From assembly GCA_947453445.1 (NCBI GenBank), contig CANGGP010000014.1:1-62538 (forward strand): a stretch of DNA of 62,538 nt. Direction: 5' to 3'. This DNA is from Sphingobacteriaceae bacterium (GTDB lineage: Bacteria > Bacteroidota > Bacteroidia > B-17B0 > Aurantibacillaceae). Every line of letters starts with the position of its first letter. Position 1 is the stretch's first letter. Positions 1 to 8,873 of this stretch are shown in pieces. A program made the position numbers and the translations under genes. The notes under the pieces were generated by a model. It did no database searches and had not been told where the DNA came from. It worked only from the letters and a program-made list of their open reading frames with translations.

Positions 1-64
1 CCGCTAAATAAATTACTTTTGCTCATGGTTTTTTTAGTTGTCGTAAACCAAAATTACCATTGCG

Positions 65-103
65 AAGGGAGTACTCAAAAAGTATTCCCTTTTATATTTT
101 TTT
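65..103 (+). terminator. Rho-independent terminator of a gene left of the window
   Basis: An 11-bp stem (AAGGGAGTACT, 65-75, with AGTATTCCCTT, 81-91, one G-U pair) with a 5-nt loop is followed by a T-rich run. Its orientation fits the end of a rightward gene that lies before base 1. No start of that gene is visible here. Confidence 0.7.
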
Positions 104-123
104 TATTTTCCCCGGACAGTAGT

Positions 124-365
124 GATTAATAATTAAAAATGAGGGGAAGAGAGACAAGAGGCAAGACGGGAGAGAATTTTAAATGTTGAATGTTAAATGT
201 TGAATGGGAGGAATTAATAATTGAAAATTTTGAATTAAAAATTAAAAATGGTCTAACTGAACATTTTACATCACGATGTAATTTAAATTAGGTGAAATGG
301 AAGTTAATGCGAATTCTGCAATGCCAACTCGTAACTCGAAATAATAAATAATTTTAAATGTTGAA
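124..365. repeat. AT-rich dispersed intergenic repeat, array R1
   Basis: First of six related arrays. In order it holds aattaaaaatgaggggaag, a TAAATGTTGAAT run, a GAATTAATAATT block, GGTCTAACTGAACATT, the inverted repeat ACATCACGATGT, the palindrome TAATTTAAATTA, a degraded hairpin and a TGCCAACTCGTAACTCGAAAT tail (shortened copy). It lies just 3' of the first leftward gene. No reading frame of note. Confidence 0.8.
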
Positions 366-381
366 CTTAAAACGCTTTGTT

Positions 382-2826
382 TTACTGTTTGATGATTTTG
401 AAAGTTAGGTGTTTTGTTCTTTCAAATATTTGTAGAACGTAAACACCTTCGGGCCATTCAGACATGTTGATGCTTTGCCTTGGATTGGTTTTTGAAAGTT
501 TGATATGTGTTTTGTATATTGTGTTTCCAAACACATCACATAAAATAATTTCTCCCTCAGCTGTTTGCATATTTGCTTGTTCGATGGTGATGATATCAAT
601 GACAGGATTTGGAAAAACGCGGAGGCCATCTTGAATTTCATTTTTTTGAATCGACGTGCATACACTCACGAACACTTTTATAGAATCACTTTTGGCGCAT
701 GCACCACCACCATTGCATATTACCGAATACACCGTGTTTACAAGAGGAGAAACAAGTATGAATGATTTGGTATTACCTGTGCTCCAGCTAAATTGTGACA
801 CACTTCCGGCTACGCTTAACTTCACGGTATCACCCAAACAAATGTTTGTATTTCCGTTGATCACAAAATTGGCTGATGGTTTCATGTTAACCGAGTATTG
901 TGACATTGCGGAGCATCCAAAAATGTCGTCTGCCATTACTTGGTAAATAGTGTTCACACTCGGTGAAGCCGTTATGCTGTATCCCGTAATGCCTGTGTTC
1001 CAAGTATAAGTATCGGCGCCACCTGCTGTTAAAGTGTTTTGATCACCGGGACAAATCAAAGTATTTCCTAAAATTGTGAGTGATGGGCCACTGCTCACAA
1101 CACAATTAACTGAATAAAAAGCAGCGCAAGGTCCTGTTGTAATGGTATACGCATAAACCACAGTTCGCGGCACTTTACTTGTATTTGTAAATGTTTCGGT
1201 GGGGTTTGTGTTTTGTGGTGAAGTGATGGCGGGATTTGCAATGCCTGTTACACTTGCCCTTGTCCATTGCACGCTTGAATTGGTAGGACTATAAACTGCC
1301 TGATAAGTTAAAGTGTTGCCACTGCAAATGGTCGGTAAATTTAAATTACTTGACATTGTTGGATAAGGATAATAATTGAATGTATATGGGGCAGAAGCAA
1401 TGCCGTTGGCCACAACAGACAAAGAGTAGGTGCCGAAAGGTAAATTCGCCGGCAATGTAAATTGTGTGCTGTCGATTTCGTTAAACCTTTGCACGCCGGT
1501 ATGGTTCCAATTGAAGGTTTTGGCGTAATACACATTTGTACCCAATTTTAATCGTATCAAAGGAAAATTAGTGTTCATTTGCCAATCATCACCATATGAA
1601 GCGCCTTCTGAAATTCCGTTGAACAATAGGCCGGTGGCTGTAAACAAATTGTTGCAGCCTTGTTGGGTGACATTACTAATGGTTGGAACACCAATAGCCA
1701 AGGGTGCTCCGATGGCTTTGTGAAAATAATACGTTTTATTGTTTACCTGCGAAAGTATGATGCTGCCATCGGGTAAATTTAACATGGTGAAGTTAAAAGC
1801 ACTATCGTTGGCTGTAAGGCCTCCGCCCGGGGCTTGCATGGCTGTGTAGCTGTTGGTTAAATAATCAAATTCATAAAAATAGGTGGGCGGATCAAAGGCG
1901 GTGGCAGTGGCGGTTACGGCGTTGCTGGCCGTTAACAGAATTTTACCGTCAACTTGCATGGCTGCTTGGGTATCGGGACAGCCTTTGCCTGCAGGTAATG
2001 AAGGGCCTACTTGCCATGATCCTTGTGACACATTACCTGATGGACTGTAAATCGCGGTGTTGCCCGTTGAACCGAAACAAATCATTTTACCATTTGGCAA
2101 TAACATCGAAGGACCGGTTTCGCGCACATAATTGTCGTATAATGTTACCGGTGTTGGTGCATCAACCGTCCACTGATTTAAAGCGGGAATGTAACGTTCG
2201 GTGCCGGTGCCGGCAAAATTTACAAAGAAAATACTGTTGTCGGGCAACTTAATCCATGTGGCTTCATCGTGACCTGCCAAACAATTTGGGCCAACGCTGT
2301 AACTGTTTGTGTAAGGATTATACAAATAAGTGCGTTTTCCTGTAGAGGCTAGGTCAGCTTGTAATATAGTGCCATTATCAAGGATGGCTGAATTGGCATC
2401 TGCAAATATGTGTCCGTTACCTGCAGGTATATCGGTCCACGAATTGCTTTGAGAATCATACAATTCAGCACTGCCAATGCCGCTACCGTATTCACCGCCG
2501 GCCACATACAATTGTCCGTTTTTCAAAACCTGCGAAGAAAGGTACAACCTTGAATCTTTCATTGGTGCTACAATTGACCAAGAACCGTTGAGGTAACTGC
2601 CATTGATATCGGGTTTGAGTTTGAACCAAGTGTTACCAAAACCATCGCCTTTGCCTTCGCTGCTTTTGCAGAGTACTGAACCGTCGGACATCAACAACAT
2701 CAAGCCCCCTGACTTAAGCGGTGCCTGTTGGGGATTGGCTGTCCATGTGCCTTGCGCGTTCATGTTTTCAAATGGCAATAAAAAACACATGAATAGAAAC
2801 AGCGGAATGTTGAATTTAATTTTCAT
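382..2826 (-). CDS. T9SS-sorted Kelch/galactose-oxidase-like beta-propeller protein
   Basis: Predicted secreted surface protein of 814 residues. The chosen start (MKIKFNIPLF) opens a signal peptide ending near NAQG; an in-frame ATG 20 codons upstream would put a poor leader in front of it. Residues about 30-400 hold Kelch-like blades (NGQLYVAGGEYGSG, DGKILLTASN), as in galactose-oxidase-like proteins. Two PKD/Ig-like segments with WNTG and WSTG motifs follow near residues 590-730. The last ~80 residues (VFPNPVIDIITIEQ ... WPEGVYVLQIFE ... KIIKQ) are a type A T9SS sorting domain. Catalytic copper ligands of galactose oxidase are not evident, so an enzymatic role is unproven. It stands alone between repeat R1 and a small membrane protein gene. 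Confidence 0.88.
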   Translation of the reverse strand: MKIKFNIPLFLFMCFLLPFENMNAQGTWTANPQQAPLKSGGLMLLMSDGSVLCKSSEGKGDGFGNTWFKLKPDINGSYLNGSWSIVAPMKDSRLYLSSQVLKNGQLYVAGGEYGSGIGSAELYDSQSNSWTDIPAGNGHIFADANSAILDNGTILQADLASTGKRTYLYNPYTNSYSVGPNCLAGHDEATWIKLPDNSIFFVNFAGTGTERYIPALNQWTVDAPTPVTLYDNYVRETGPSMLLPNGKMICFGSTGNTAIYSPSGNVSQGSWQVGPSLPAGKGCPDTQAAMQVDGKILLTASNAVTATATAFDPPTYFYEFDYLTNSYTAMQAPGGGLTANDSAFNFTMLNLPDGSIILSQVNNKTYYFHKAIGAPLAIGVPTISNVTQQGCNNLFTATGLLFNGISEGASYGDDWQMNTNFPLIRLKLGTNVYYAKTFNWNHTGVQRFNEIDSTQFTLPANLPFGTYSLSVVANGIASAPYTFNYYPYPTMSSNLNLPTICSGNTLTYQAVYSPTNSSVQWTRASVTGIANPAITSPQNTNPTETFTNTSKVPRTVVYAYTITTGPCAAFYSVNCVVSSGPSLTILGNTLICPGDQNTLTAGGADTYTWNTGITGYSITASPSVNTIYQVMADDIFGCSAMSQYSVNMKPSANFVINGNTNICLGDTVKLSVAGSVSQFSWSTGNTKSFILVSPLVNTVYSVICNGGGACAKSDSIKVFVSVCTSIQKNEIQDGLRVFPNPVIDIITIEQANMQTAEGEIILCDVFGNTIYKTHIKLSKTNPRQSINMSEWPEGVYVLQIFERTKHLTFKIIKQ

Positions 2827-2925
2827 AAAGGAATTCGTTAAAACAAATGTATTGTATTTAGCCTTGAATGCAAATTGTGAGAACAATTACCTTCAAGGGC
2901 AGTATTGTTTTTATAAGTCACAAGA

Positions 2926-3366
2926 TTAGGTTTTGCGTAAGGACGCATTGTAAAGTAGAACAGCTTTTTCGATGTGATGATTAACATCTTTGCTAATTGG
3001 CACTGTGTATAAAATGAACAACAAGGAGGCGCCAAGCGGAATGGCATTTTGATAATGGCCATCAATGACGCCTTGATATGTAAGGCCAATTAAAATACCA
3101 GCGGTAAATGAAATGAAACTTGCTGCGCGATTTAATTTTTTTGCCTCTTGCATTTCTAAAGCAGATTCAGGCTTACCGGCCAAAATTGTTTTTAGTTGAT
3201 GATAAGAAAGCACTTTCCCATTTTGAATAAAACTAAACTTTCGCTTTGATTTTATACATGTGATGCTGTCGGATTTGATTTGTGCAAGTATGGTTCCGAA
3301 GCCAAAAATGAGCAAGCAAACGATCAAATATTTACGCTTTGTCAACAAATTCAATTGTTTAATCAT
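2926..3366 (-). CDS. Small membrane protein, unknown function
   Basis: 146 residues, not recognised. It has an N-terminal hydrophobic segment (residues 12-29, ending LAQ, possibly a signal peptide), a short polar middle (KFSFIQNGKVLSYHQLKTILAGKPESALEMQEAKKLNRA) and two hydrophobic stretches near residues 83-101 and 109-125. It looks like an inner-membrane protein with a periplasmic N-terminal portion. It is co-directional with the T9SS genes on either side but separated by 50-100 bp, so co-transcription is possible but not shown. Confidence 0.65.
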   Translation of the reverse strand: MIKQLNLLTKRKYLIVCLLIFGFGTILAQIKSDSITCIKSKRKFSFIQNGKVLSYHQLKTILAGKPESALEMQEAKKLNRAASFISFTAGILIGLTYQGVIDGHYQNAIPLGASLLFILYTVPISKDVNHHIEKAVLLYNASLRKT

Positions 3367-3417
3367 ATATAACCTAATCTTCTTTCTGTTGCACCCATCG
3401 CCTTATTTCTTAAAAGT

Positions 3418-4599
3418 TTATTGTTTTACAACTTTTATTTTTTCACCGGATTCTGTTTTAAGAAAGTATATGCCGTTACTCAAGTTTGATAAATCAATGC
3501 TATTTTCATTAGGGTTTAATTTAAGTATGCAGATTGTATTACCAAGAACATCAAGGATTGTTGCCGATTCTCCTAAGTCGGAAAATATTTTCAATAAGCC
3601 GTTTGTAGGATTGGGATAAAATGATAGTGATTTGTTTTTTTCAAATTGACGATCTGTGAGGCTAAGAACAGAACCTATGCTGCTTTTGAAAATGTAGTTC
3701 AAAGGTGTTATGTTGTCGGAACCGGTTAAAATTAAATTATTATTAGAGTATAAAATAGAATAAGCAACCAGTAAATTATTTAAACCTACTAAAGGTGATA
3801 TTTCTGTCCAATTTATCCCAGCGTCTGTTGATTTAATAACTTTTGAATTAAAAATACCGCCGGACAATTTAGCACACACCCCATAAATTTCTTGACCGCT
3901 AACCACTGTAATGTCAACTAAACCATATGCTGGAGGAATGCCGGTGTTTGAGGAATACCAAGTTAAACCATTGTCGATTGATGCATAAACATAATAAGCG
4001 CCGGGTGCAGTGCCTGAAAGTAATAGCTTATTATTTACATAACAAATTGTGTTGGGTATAAGGGTATTTGTTAATCCACTGGTTGTAATTTCGGTCCACG
4101 AACTGCCATTGTTGATTGATTTTAAAACCTTGGGTATGAATGTGGAATTGGTGTTTTGAGAAGCCGCCAAAAAAATATCACCATTTGGTGCCTGTGTAAA
4201 ATCATTGGGACTATAACTTGGATTTAAGCCAGTATTAGAAGGTGACCAATTTAGGCCATTGTTTAGGGATGCATATATATAAAATTTATTTGCACCCGAA
4301 CCTGCTATCAAAAGTTTATTTCCGGTATAAATGATGGTGTATGGATTTAATGTATCGGGTAATCCAACAGTCATAATTTCAGTCCAATGATCGCCGTTAT
4401 CAACTGATTTAAATAATTTCGGAATGTAGTGCCCATTGTTGTTAAGTGATGATACCAAATAAATATCACCGTTTGGCGAAGTTGTAGTTTCATTGGCATT
4501 ATAGTTTGATGGAAAACCGGTATTGCTAAGTGTCCAGCTTGTTTGACAATAGCAGGATAGATAAAGGCTACATAATATGATACTTACTATTTTTTTCAT
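3418..4599 (-). CDS. T9SS-sorted Asp-box (BNR/sortilin-like) repeat protein
   Basis: 393 residues. A signal peptide (MKKIVSIILCSLYLSCYCQ) is followed by five Asp-box motifs of S-x-D/N-x-G-x-x-W type (SVDNGDHWTEI, SLNNGLNWSPS, SINNGSSWTEI, SIDNGLTWYSS, STDAGINWTEI), the usual mark of a beta-propeller. The C-terminal ~75 residues (LSFYPNPTNGLLKIFS ... LSNGIYFLKTES) form a T9SS type A sorting domain. It is expected on the cell surface or released. The propeller is small, and no sialidase active-site arginines are obvious, so I do not call it a glycosidase. Repeat R2 lies directly upstream. Confidence 0.88.
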   Translation of the reverse strand: MKKIVSIILCSLYLSCYCQTSWTLSNTGFPSNYNANETTTSPNGDIYLVSSLNNNGHYIPKLFKSVDNGDHWTEIMTVGLPDTLNPYTIIYTGNKLLIAGSGANKFYIYASLNNGLNWSPSNTGLNPSYSPNDFTQAPNGDIFLAASQNTNSTFIPKVLKSINNGSSWTEITTSGLTNTLIPNTICYVNNKLLLSGTAPGAYYVYASIDNGLTWYSSNTGIPPAYGLVDITVVSGQEIYGVCAKLSGGIFNSKVIKSTDAGINWTEISPLVGLNNLLVAYSILYSNNNLILTGSDNITPLNYIFKSSIGSVLSLTDRQFEKNKSLSFYPNPTNGLLKIFSDLGESATILDVLGNTICILKLNPNENSIDLSNLSNGIYFLKTESGEKIKVVKQ

Positions 4600-4720
4600 A
4601 AGTGAAATGATTGTTATAGGGTATTATTAAAATTAATAAAATTTATTTAATGATCCACTACTGAATCAAAATTAATACTCGCAGGAAAGTTTAATTTGAA
4701 TAAAACAATAAGATTTCTAC

Positions 4721-5047
4721 GAGAGAATTTTAAATGTTGAATTTTAAATGTTGAATTTTAAATGTTGAATGGGAGGAATTAATAATTAAAAATATTGAAT
4801 TAAAAATTAAAAATGGTCTAACTGAACATTTCACATCACGATGTAATTTAAATTAGGCGGAATGGAAGTTAACTGCGAATTCCGCAATGCCAACCCGTAA
4901 CCCGTAACTCGAAATAATAAACAATTTTAAATGTTGATTTGCTGGGAATTAATAATTAAAAATTAATAATTAAAAATGAGGGGAAGGGAGATGAGAGTCA
5001 AGACGGCAAGAGTCAAGATGTGATTACGTCTGCCTGAGCAGAATGCT
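4721..5047. repeat. AT-rich dispersed intergenic repeat, array R2
   Basis: Nearly full unit. It has tandem TAAATGTTGAAT, the GGTCTAACTGAACATT block, inverted repeat ACATCACGATGT, palindrome TAATTTAAATTA, hairpin arms GCGGAAT (4857-4863) and ATTCCGC (4879-4885), and a GCCAACCCGTAACCCGTAAC tail. A second short AT block and the segment GTCAAGACGGCAAGAG follow, then a fragment of the GCCCGAC element at 5048. Confidence 0.85.
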
Positions 5048-5068
5048 GCGTTTGGGACGGAGCGCTTA
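5048..5068 (+). repeat. 5' fragment of the GCCCGAC...CGCCC intergenic element
   Basis: GCGTTTGGGACGGAGCGC matches the first bases of the fuller copy at 10981 (GCGTTAGGGACGGAATCGCG). The flank GATGTGATT...CTGC...GAATGCT is also shared. The fragment stops where the SiaC-like gene's TAA begins (5066-5068), so only the 5' end of the element is present. Confidence 0.55.
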
Positions 5069-5458
5069 TTTGCGGTGTTCCCAATCGGATAGGGGTACAA
5101 ATCGAAATTCGATTTTCAAGAGATCTTTGTAAACATTGATGTTTTCAGCAAAATCATCATCGTTGGCATCGTAATACCAATTTACTTTTACTCTCGATTG
5201 GTTGTTGTGAATTTTTTCAAGTTGTTTGAAAAGTGCCAACAAACATTTTAATGAACTGGTATTAAAATAAAATAGTGAAATATTGACGGTGGTTTCTGAA
5301 TTGGGAACATTACAGTATTGCTCAACAGCAGAATAAAGCGGTTCGAAAAAACTCGAGGCGTTTTCAGGAACCGAAACACCTTTAATTTCAAGGATACCAT
5401 GGTGAAATTTAATTTCAGGGGTGTATTTTGTGCCGGCAATATTGTAAGGTTCAAACAT
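5066..5458 (-). CDS. SiaC family (DUF1987) regulatory phosphoprotein
   Basis: 130 residues with the diagnostic pattern of the family: TPEIKFHHGILEIKGVSVPENASSFFEPL, then the YFNTSSLKCLL core and VNWYYDANDDDFAEN. In Pseudomonas, SiaC is an anti-anti-sigma-like partner switch, phosphorylated on a Thr by the kinase SiaB and dephosphorylated by SiaA, and it activates a diguanylate cyclase. Thr67 in FNTSS here is the likely equivalent site (inference from the conserved motif). No SiaA, SiaB or SiaD homologue is next to it; upstream is the CHAT-TPR gene, 153 bp away and co-directional. Its partner must lie elsewhere. Confidence 0.9.
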   Translation of the reverse strand: MFEPYNIAGTKYTPEIKFHHGILEIKGVSVPENASSFFEPLYSAVEQYCNVPNSETTVNISLFYFNTSSLKCLLALFKQLEKIHNNQSRVKVNWYYDANDDDFAENINVYKDLLKIEFRFVPLSDWEHRK

Positions 5459-5611
5459 AAAGCTTATTCATACAAATATAGGATGATTAATTAACATTAT
5501 GCTTTAGGTCTTTGCGCTTATTCACTCATATTACTCTCTATTGCCTTGACAGATTTAGGAACGGTGACGCTTACTGATTGTAGATAGGCGCAGGGTGATC
5601 ATTCAAAGCAC

Positions 5612-8404
5612 TTATCGGCTCAACATCACAAATGCGCTCCAATAAAAAGGTTGTTTGTATTTTAGTTTTAATTGTTTTAGGGCTTCATAAAAGGCAGTGG
5701 ATTTATTGCCGCTTTTGGCAAAGTTTGAATAGAACTGCGTCATTAATTCCATGGTGGCATCGTCGCTTACATTCCATAAACTCATGATGATGCTTTTGGC
5801 ACCTGCTATTAAAAAAGCCCTTTGCAAACCATACACGCCTTCGCTTTGTTTAATGCTGCCCAGAGCGGTTTCGCAAGCACTCAACACCACCAAATCGGTT
5901 TTATCGAGATTCAAATTCATGGCTTCATAAGCTGTTAATACACCGTTTTCGCCACGCAGCACAGGATGGTAATTTTCATCAAACACATTTTCACAATTCG
6001 CAAAAAGCAAACCGCTTCTCAACAAAGGATTTTCGCTTGCGGCCTGCATGTCTACGCCCAAGGCTTTATTGCCGGTTGTATTACTTAAATCGGATAAAAA
6101 GTAACCATGCGTGGCAATGTGTAAAATATTTGGTGAATGCACATTTTTAATTTTTTGTTCGGTGGCTGCTGAACCATAAATGGCGGTGGTTTTTACTTTC
6201 AATGCATTTAGTACTTGTGTAATATTTTTTACTTCTGTTTCGGTACCCTCTAATTGCTGCACCAAACCATTGGCGCCGTAGTATGGATTGCCGAATAAAA
6301 TTGCAGAACTTGGTTTACTAAGATTTTTTTCATTTCGCTTGATGTCAATTAAATCTTTTGAATTAGCCATTAAACAAATCTCAAACTTGTCGACGAGGTA
6401 TTTTCCTGTGGCATCTTTCAACGCATACATACTCAATTTGTGATAAGCCCCATCGAGTGAGAGGTAAAGTTTTGTGCAGGACTTAATTGCTTCTTCAAGT
6501 GGTTTCCACAAAATGGCGTAAGCTTCGTTTTCGGGCTTGCTGTGTATTACTTTATTCCTGAAATCTTTGGTGGCATTTTCGATGTTGATACCGGTACCCA
6601 ATTCAATCATTTGAACAGATGAAGGTTTTAAAACCAAGGCCACATAAGTTTCGTTGCCGTTAAATCCGTTTTCATATTCACTGATTTCAACTATTTCGAT
6701 TAAAGCCTCGTTTGGTTTAAGACTTGACTGTAAACTTTCAATGCTCACACTTTGCTCACCAATGCTTTCTTTGAAAAGGGCGCTCCTTTGCGATAAGTCT
6801 TTTTCTAAATCGCGCGATCGCTCGGTAAGACTGTCGAGATTTATTTTTTCTTGAATGAGCTCTTCCTTGCTCAATTGGTATGCCAAGCTTAGATTTTCTT
6901 TTGTGATTAACCAATTTTTGTAAGTTTCTTTTAATACACTGTCCTTACTCTCAAAAATGGTATTGCGAATTTTTGCGGAGTTATTGAGCAGGAAGCCTTT
7001 GGTATTCACGAGTGTTTTGAAAAGTGCCTGAACCAGGTCTTTGTTATCAGCAGAATTGGCATGCGCAAAAGAATAGAAACGTTGCAAACGTATATTGGTT
7101 TTATCCCAATACAGATTTTTTTCGTTTTCATTCAGTGCATTAAAAAAAGTGTTGATGTAGTTGAGTGTATTATCGATGACGATTTTGTAATTCTTTTTGG
7201 TTTCAACAATCATTTTATTTTGCCATTGGCTAAGGGCTAAATCTTCGAGTGACTGAATGTAATTGGGATGCGTTTCGCCGTAAATTATTTTTTTTGTAGA
7301 TACCACACTGGTAATTAGTTCTAATGACATGGAGGGCTTGTCGGTTAAGCGGTAAAAGTTCGCCAGTTGTTGTAATACGGCAAGTGTAGCCGGATTTTTT
7401 TCGCCAAGTTTATGTTTGTATATATCGAAGGCATTTTGCAATAAGGCTTCCACCTGATCTTGTTTGCCCATTTCCATATAGAGTTGGGCCAAACCCATTT
7501 TTAAATGTGCCAGATCGGGATGCGCACCTAGTTTACGTTCTTTGATGTCGATACACTTTAAATAAATTTCTTCTGCCAGATTGAATTTTTTTTCGAAGCG
7601 GTAGATATTGGCTTTATTGATGAGCAGTTTTGTAAAATTGGCGCTATTTTCTTTAAGCACTGTTTCGGCATCTTCAATGCAATGATTGATATTGGTTTCA
7701 GCATCTTTTAAATTATTCATTTCAAGAAAGGTCATGGCTAGGTTGTTGTATACCAATGCACGCGCCAGTTTGTCGCCGCTGCTGTTGGCCAGTTCAATTG
7801 CGGATTTTAAATCGGCTTCAGCCTCGGCATATAATCCGGTTTCTTTTTTTAATACTGCATTGTTGTTAATCGACACCAGCAACATGCCATTGTTGTTTAG
7901 TTTTTTTCGAATTTGCAGGGCTTCATCGGCATATTCTTTGGCTTTGGTGAATCGGCCGCGCGACTGACACAACAAGGCTAAATCGCTGAGTGTTTGTGCG
8001 TAATTGGTGCCGGCTGTTTGACCGTCTTCTTCATACAAACGTTTTGCCAGTTTTAAACTTTGTTCGGCAAGGTAAAAACGGTTACCGGCAAAAAGTAATT
8101 CCCCATTTTTTAAATTGGTATAAGCACGGTCTTCCAATGTTTTTTGTTCGTGTGTCACCAAGCGAGTTGAATTGTAAAGGGTGCTACTGAAAGTACTGCC
8201 TTTTTCATCGGCTTCGAATGATGCACTGTTGTCAAGAAACAAAATGGCATAATTGAAATTACTTTCGTCGTAGTCCTTTTGTTTTTTCTCAAACTTTTCA
8301 TTCACTTTCTCTTTGATTTTTTCTTTCAGAAAGCCGGCGTTGCCAATTTGACTTTTAAGGCCAATGGCGATAAGCAAAAGGGATAAGCAGATTAATTTTT
8401 GCAT
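5612..8404 (-). CDS. Secreted CHAT-domain protease-like protein with TPR repeats
   Basis: 930 residues. A signal peptide (MQKLICLSLLLIAIGLKSQ) is followed by tetratricopeptide repeats over about residues 85-400 (LKLAKRLYEEDGQTAGTNYAQTLSDLALLC and further helical pairs), a helical linker, and a C-terminal CHAT domain from about residue 600. The caspase-like dyad is intact: His766 in HIATHGYF and Cys844 in VVLSACETALG, followed by GVYGLQRAFLIAGAKSIIMSLWNV. CHAT domains are clan CD peptidase relatives, some of them active proteases in defence and regulated proteolysis. The signal peptide suggests the periplasm or exterior rather than a cytosolic defence role. Substrate unknown. It is probably transcribed separately from the SiaC-like gene downstream. 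Confidence 0.9.
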   Translation of the reverse strand: MQKLICLSLLLIAIGLKSQIGNAGFLKEKIKEKVNEKFEKKQKDYDESNFNYAILFLDNSASFEADEKGSTFSSTLYNSTRLVTHEQKTLEDRAYTNLKNGELLFAGNRFYLAEQSLKLAKRLYEEDGQTAGTNYAQTLSDLALLCQSRGRFTKAKEYADEALQIRKKLNNNGMLLVSINNNAVLKKETGLYAEAEADLKSAIELANSSGDKLARALVYNNLAMTFLEMNNLKDAETNINHCIEDAETVLKENSANFTKLLINKANIYRFEKKFNLAEEIYLKCIDIKERKLGAHPDLAHLKMGLAQLYMEMGKQDQVEALLQNAFDIYKHKLGEKNPATLAVLQQLANFYRLTDKPSMSLELITSVVSTKKIIYGETHPNYIQSLEDLALSQWQNKMIVETKKNYKIVIDNTLNYINTFFNALNENEKNLYWDKTNIRLQRFYSFAHANSADNKDLVQALFKTLVNTKGFLLNNSAKIRNTIFESKDSVLKETYKNWLITKENLSLAYQLSKEELIQEKINLDSLTERSRDLEKDLSQRSALFKESIGEQSVSIESLQSSLKPNEALIEIVEISEYENGFNGNETYVALVLKPSSVQMIELGTGINIENATKDFRNKVIHSKPENEAYAILWKPLEEAIKSCTKLYLSLDGAYHKLSMYALKDATGKYLVDKFEICLMANSKDLIDIKRNEKNLSKPSSAILFGNPYYGANGLVQQLEGTETEVKNITQVLNALKVKTTAIYGSAATEQKIKNVHSPNILHIATHGYFLSDLSNTTGNKALGVDMQAASENPLLRSGLLFANCENVFDENYHPVLRGENGVLTAYEAMNLNLDKTDLVVLSACETALGSIKQSEGVYGLQRAFLIAGAKSIIMSLWNVSDDATMELMTQFYSNFAKSGNKSTAFYEALKQLKLKYKQPFYWSAFVMLSR

Positions 8405-8487
8405 GATTAAAGTTACATTCTTTTTTGGTGAAAGCTGCCCTGAAATATTAATTTTTTAGCAATACAAATGTTGATCTTCATCATTTT

Positions 8488-8738
8488 GTAATTAAAAATT
8501 AAAAATGAGGGGGGGAGACAAGAGGCAGGACTTCAAGAGGTAAGACGGGAGAGAATTTTGAATGTTGAATTGGTGGGAATTAATAATTAAAAATTTTGAA
8601 TTAAAAATTAAAAATGGTCTAACTGAACATTTTACATCACAATGTAATTTAAATTAGGCGGAATGGAAGTTAACTTAGAATTCCGCAATGCCAACCCGTA
8701 ACTCGAAATAATAAATAATTTTAAATGTTGAATGATGG
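8488..8738. repeat. AT-rich dispersed intergenic repeat, array R3
   Basis: Complete unit with the same order of blocks as R2, including GGTCTAACTGAACATT, TAATTTAAATTA and the perfect hairpin GCGGAAT...ATTCCGC. It lies between the CHAT gene (upstream side) and the 3' end of the broken T9SS gene. Confidence 0.85.
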
Positions 8739-8873
8739 GAGTTGAGACTAGTTAAAAGATAGCCGGAGTTTGGAAAGTGATTAAATCACATAGACCAAGC
8801 AAAAAAATTGGCTTAGATTGATGTTAAATAAAGGATTAAAACAAAATTGTTTGGAAGTAGAAACAACTGAAAA

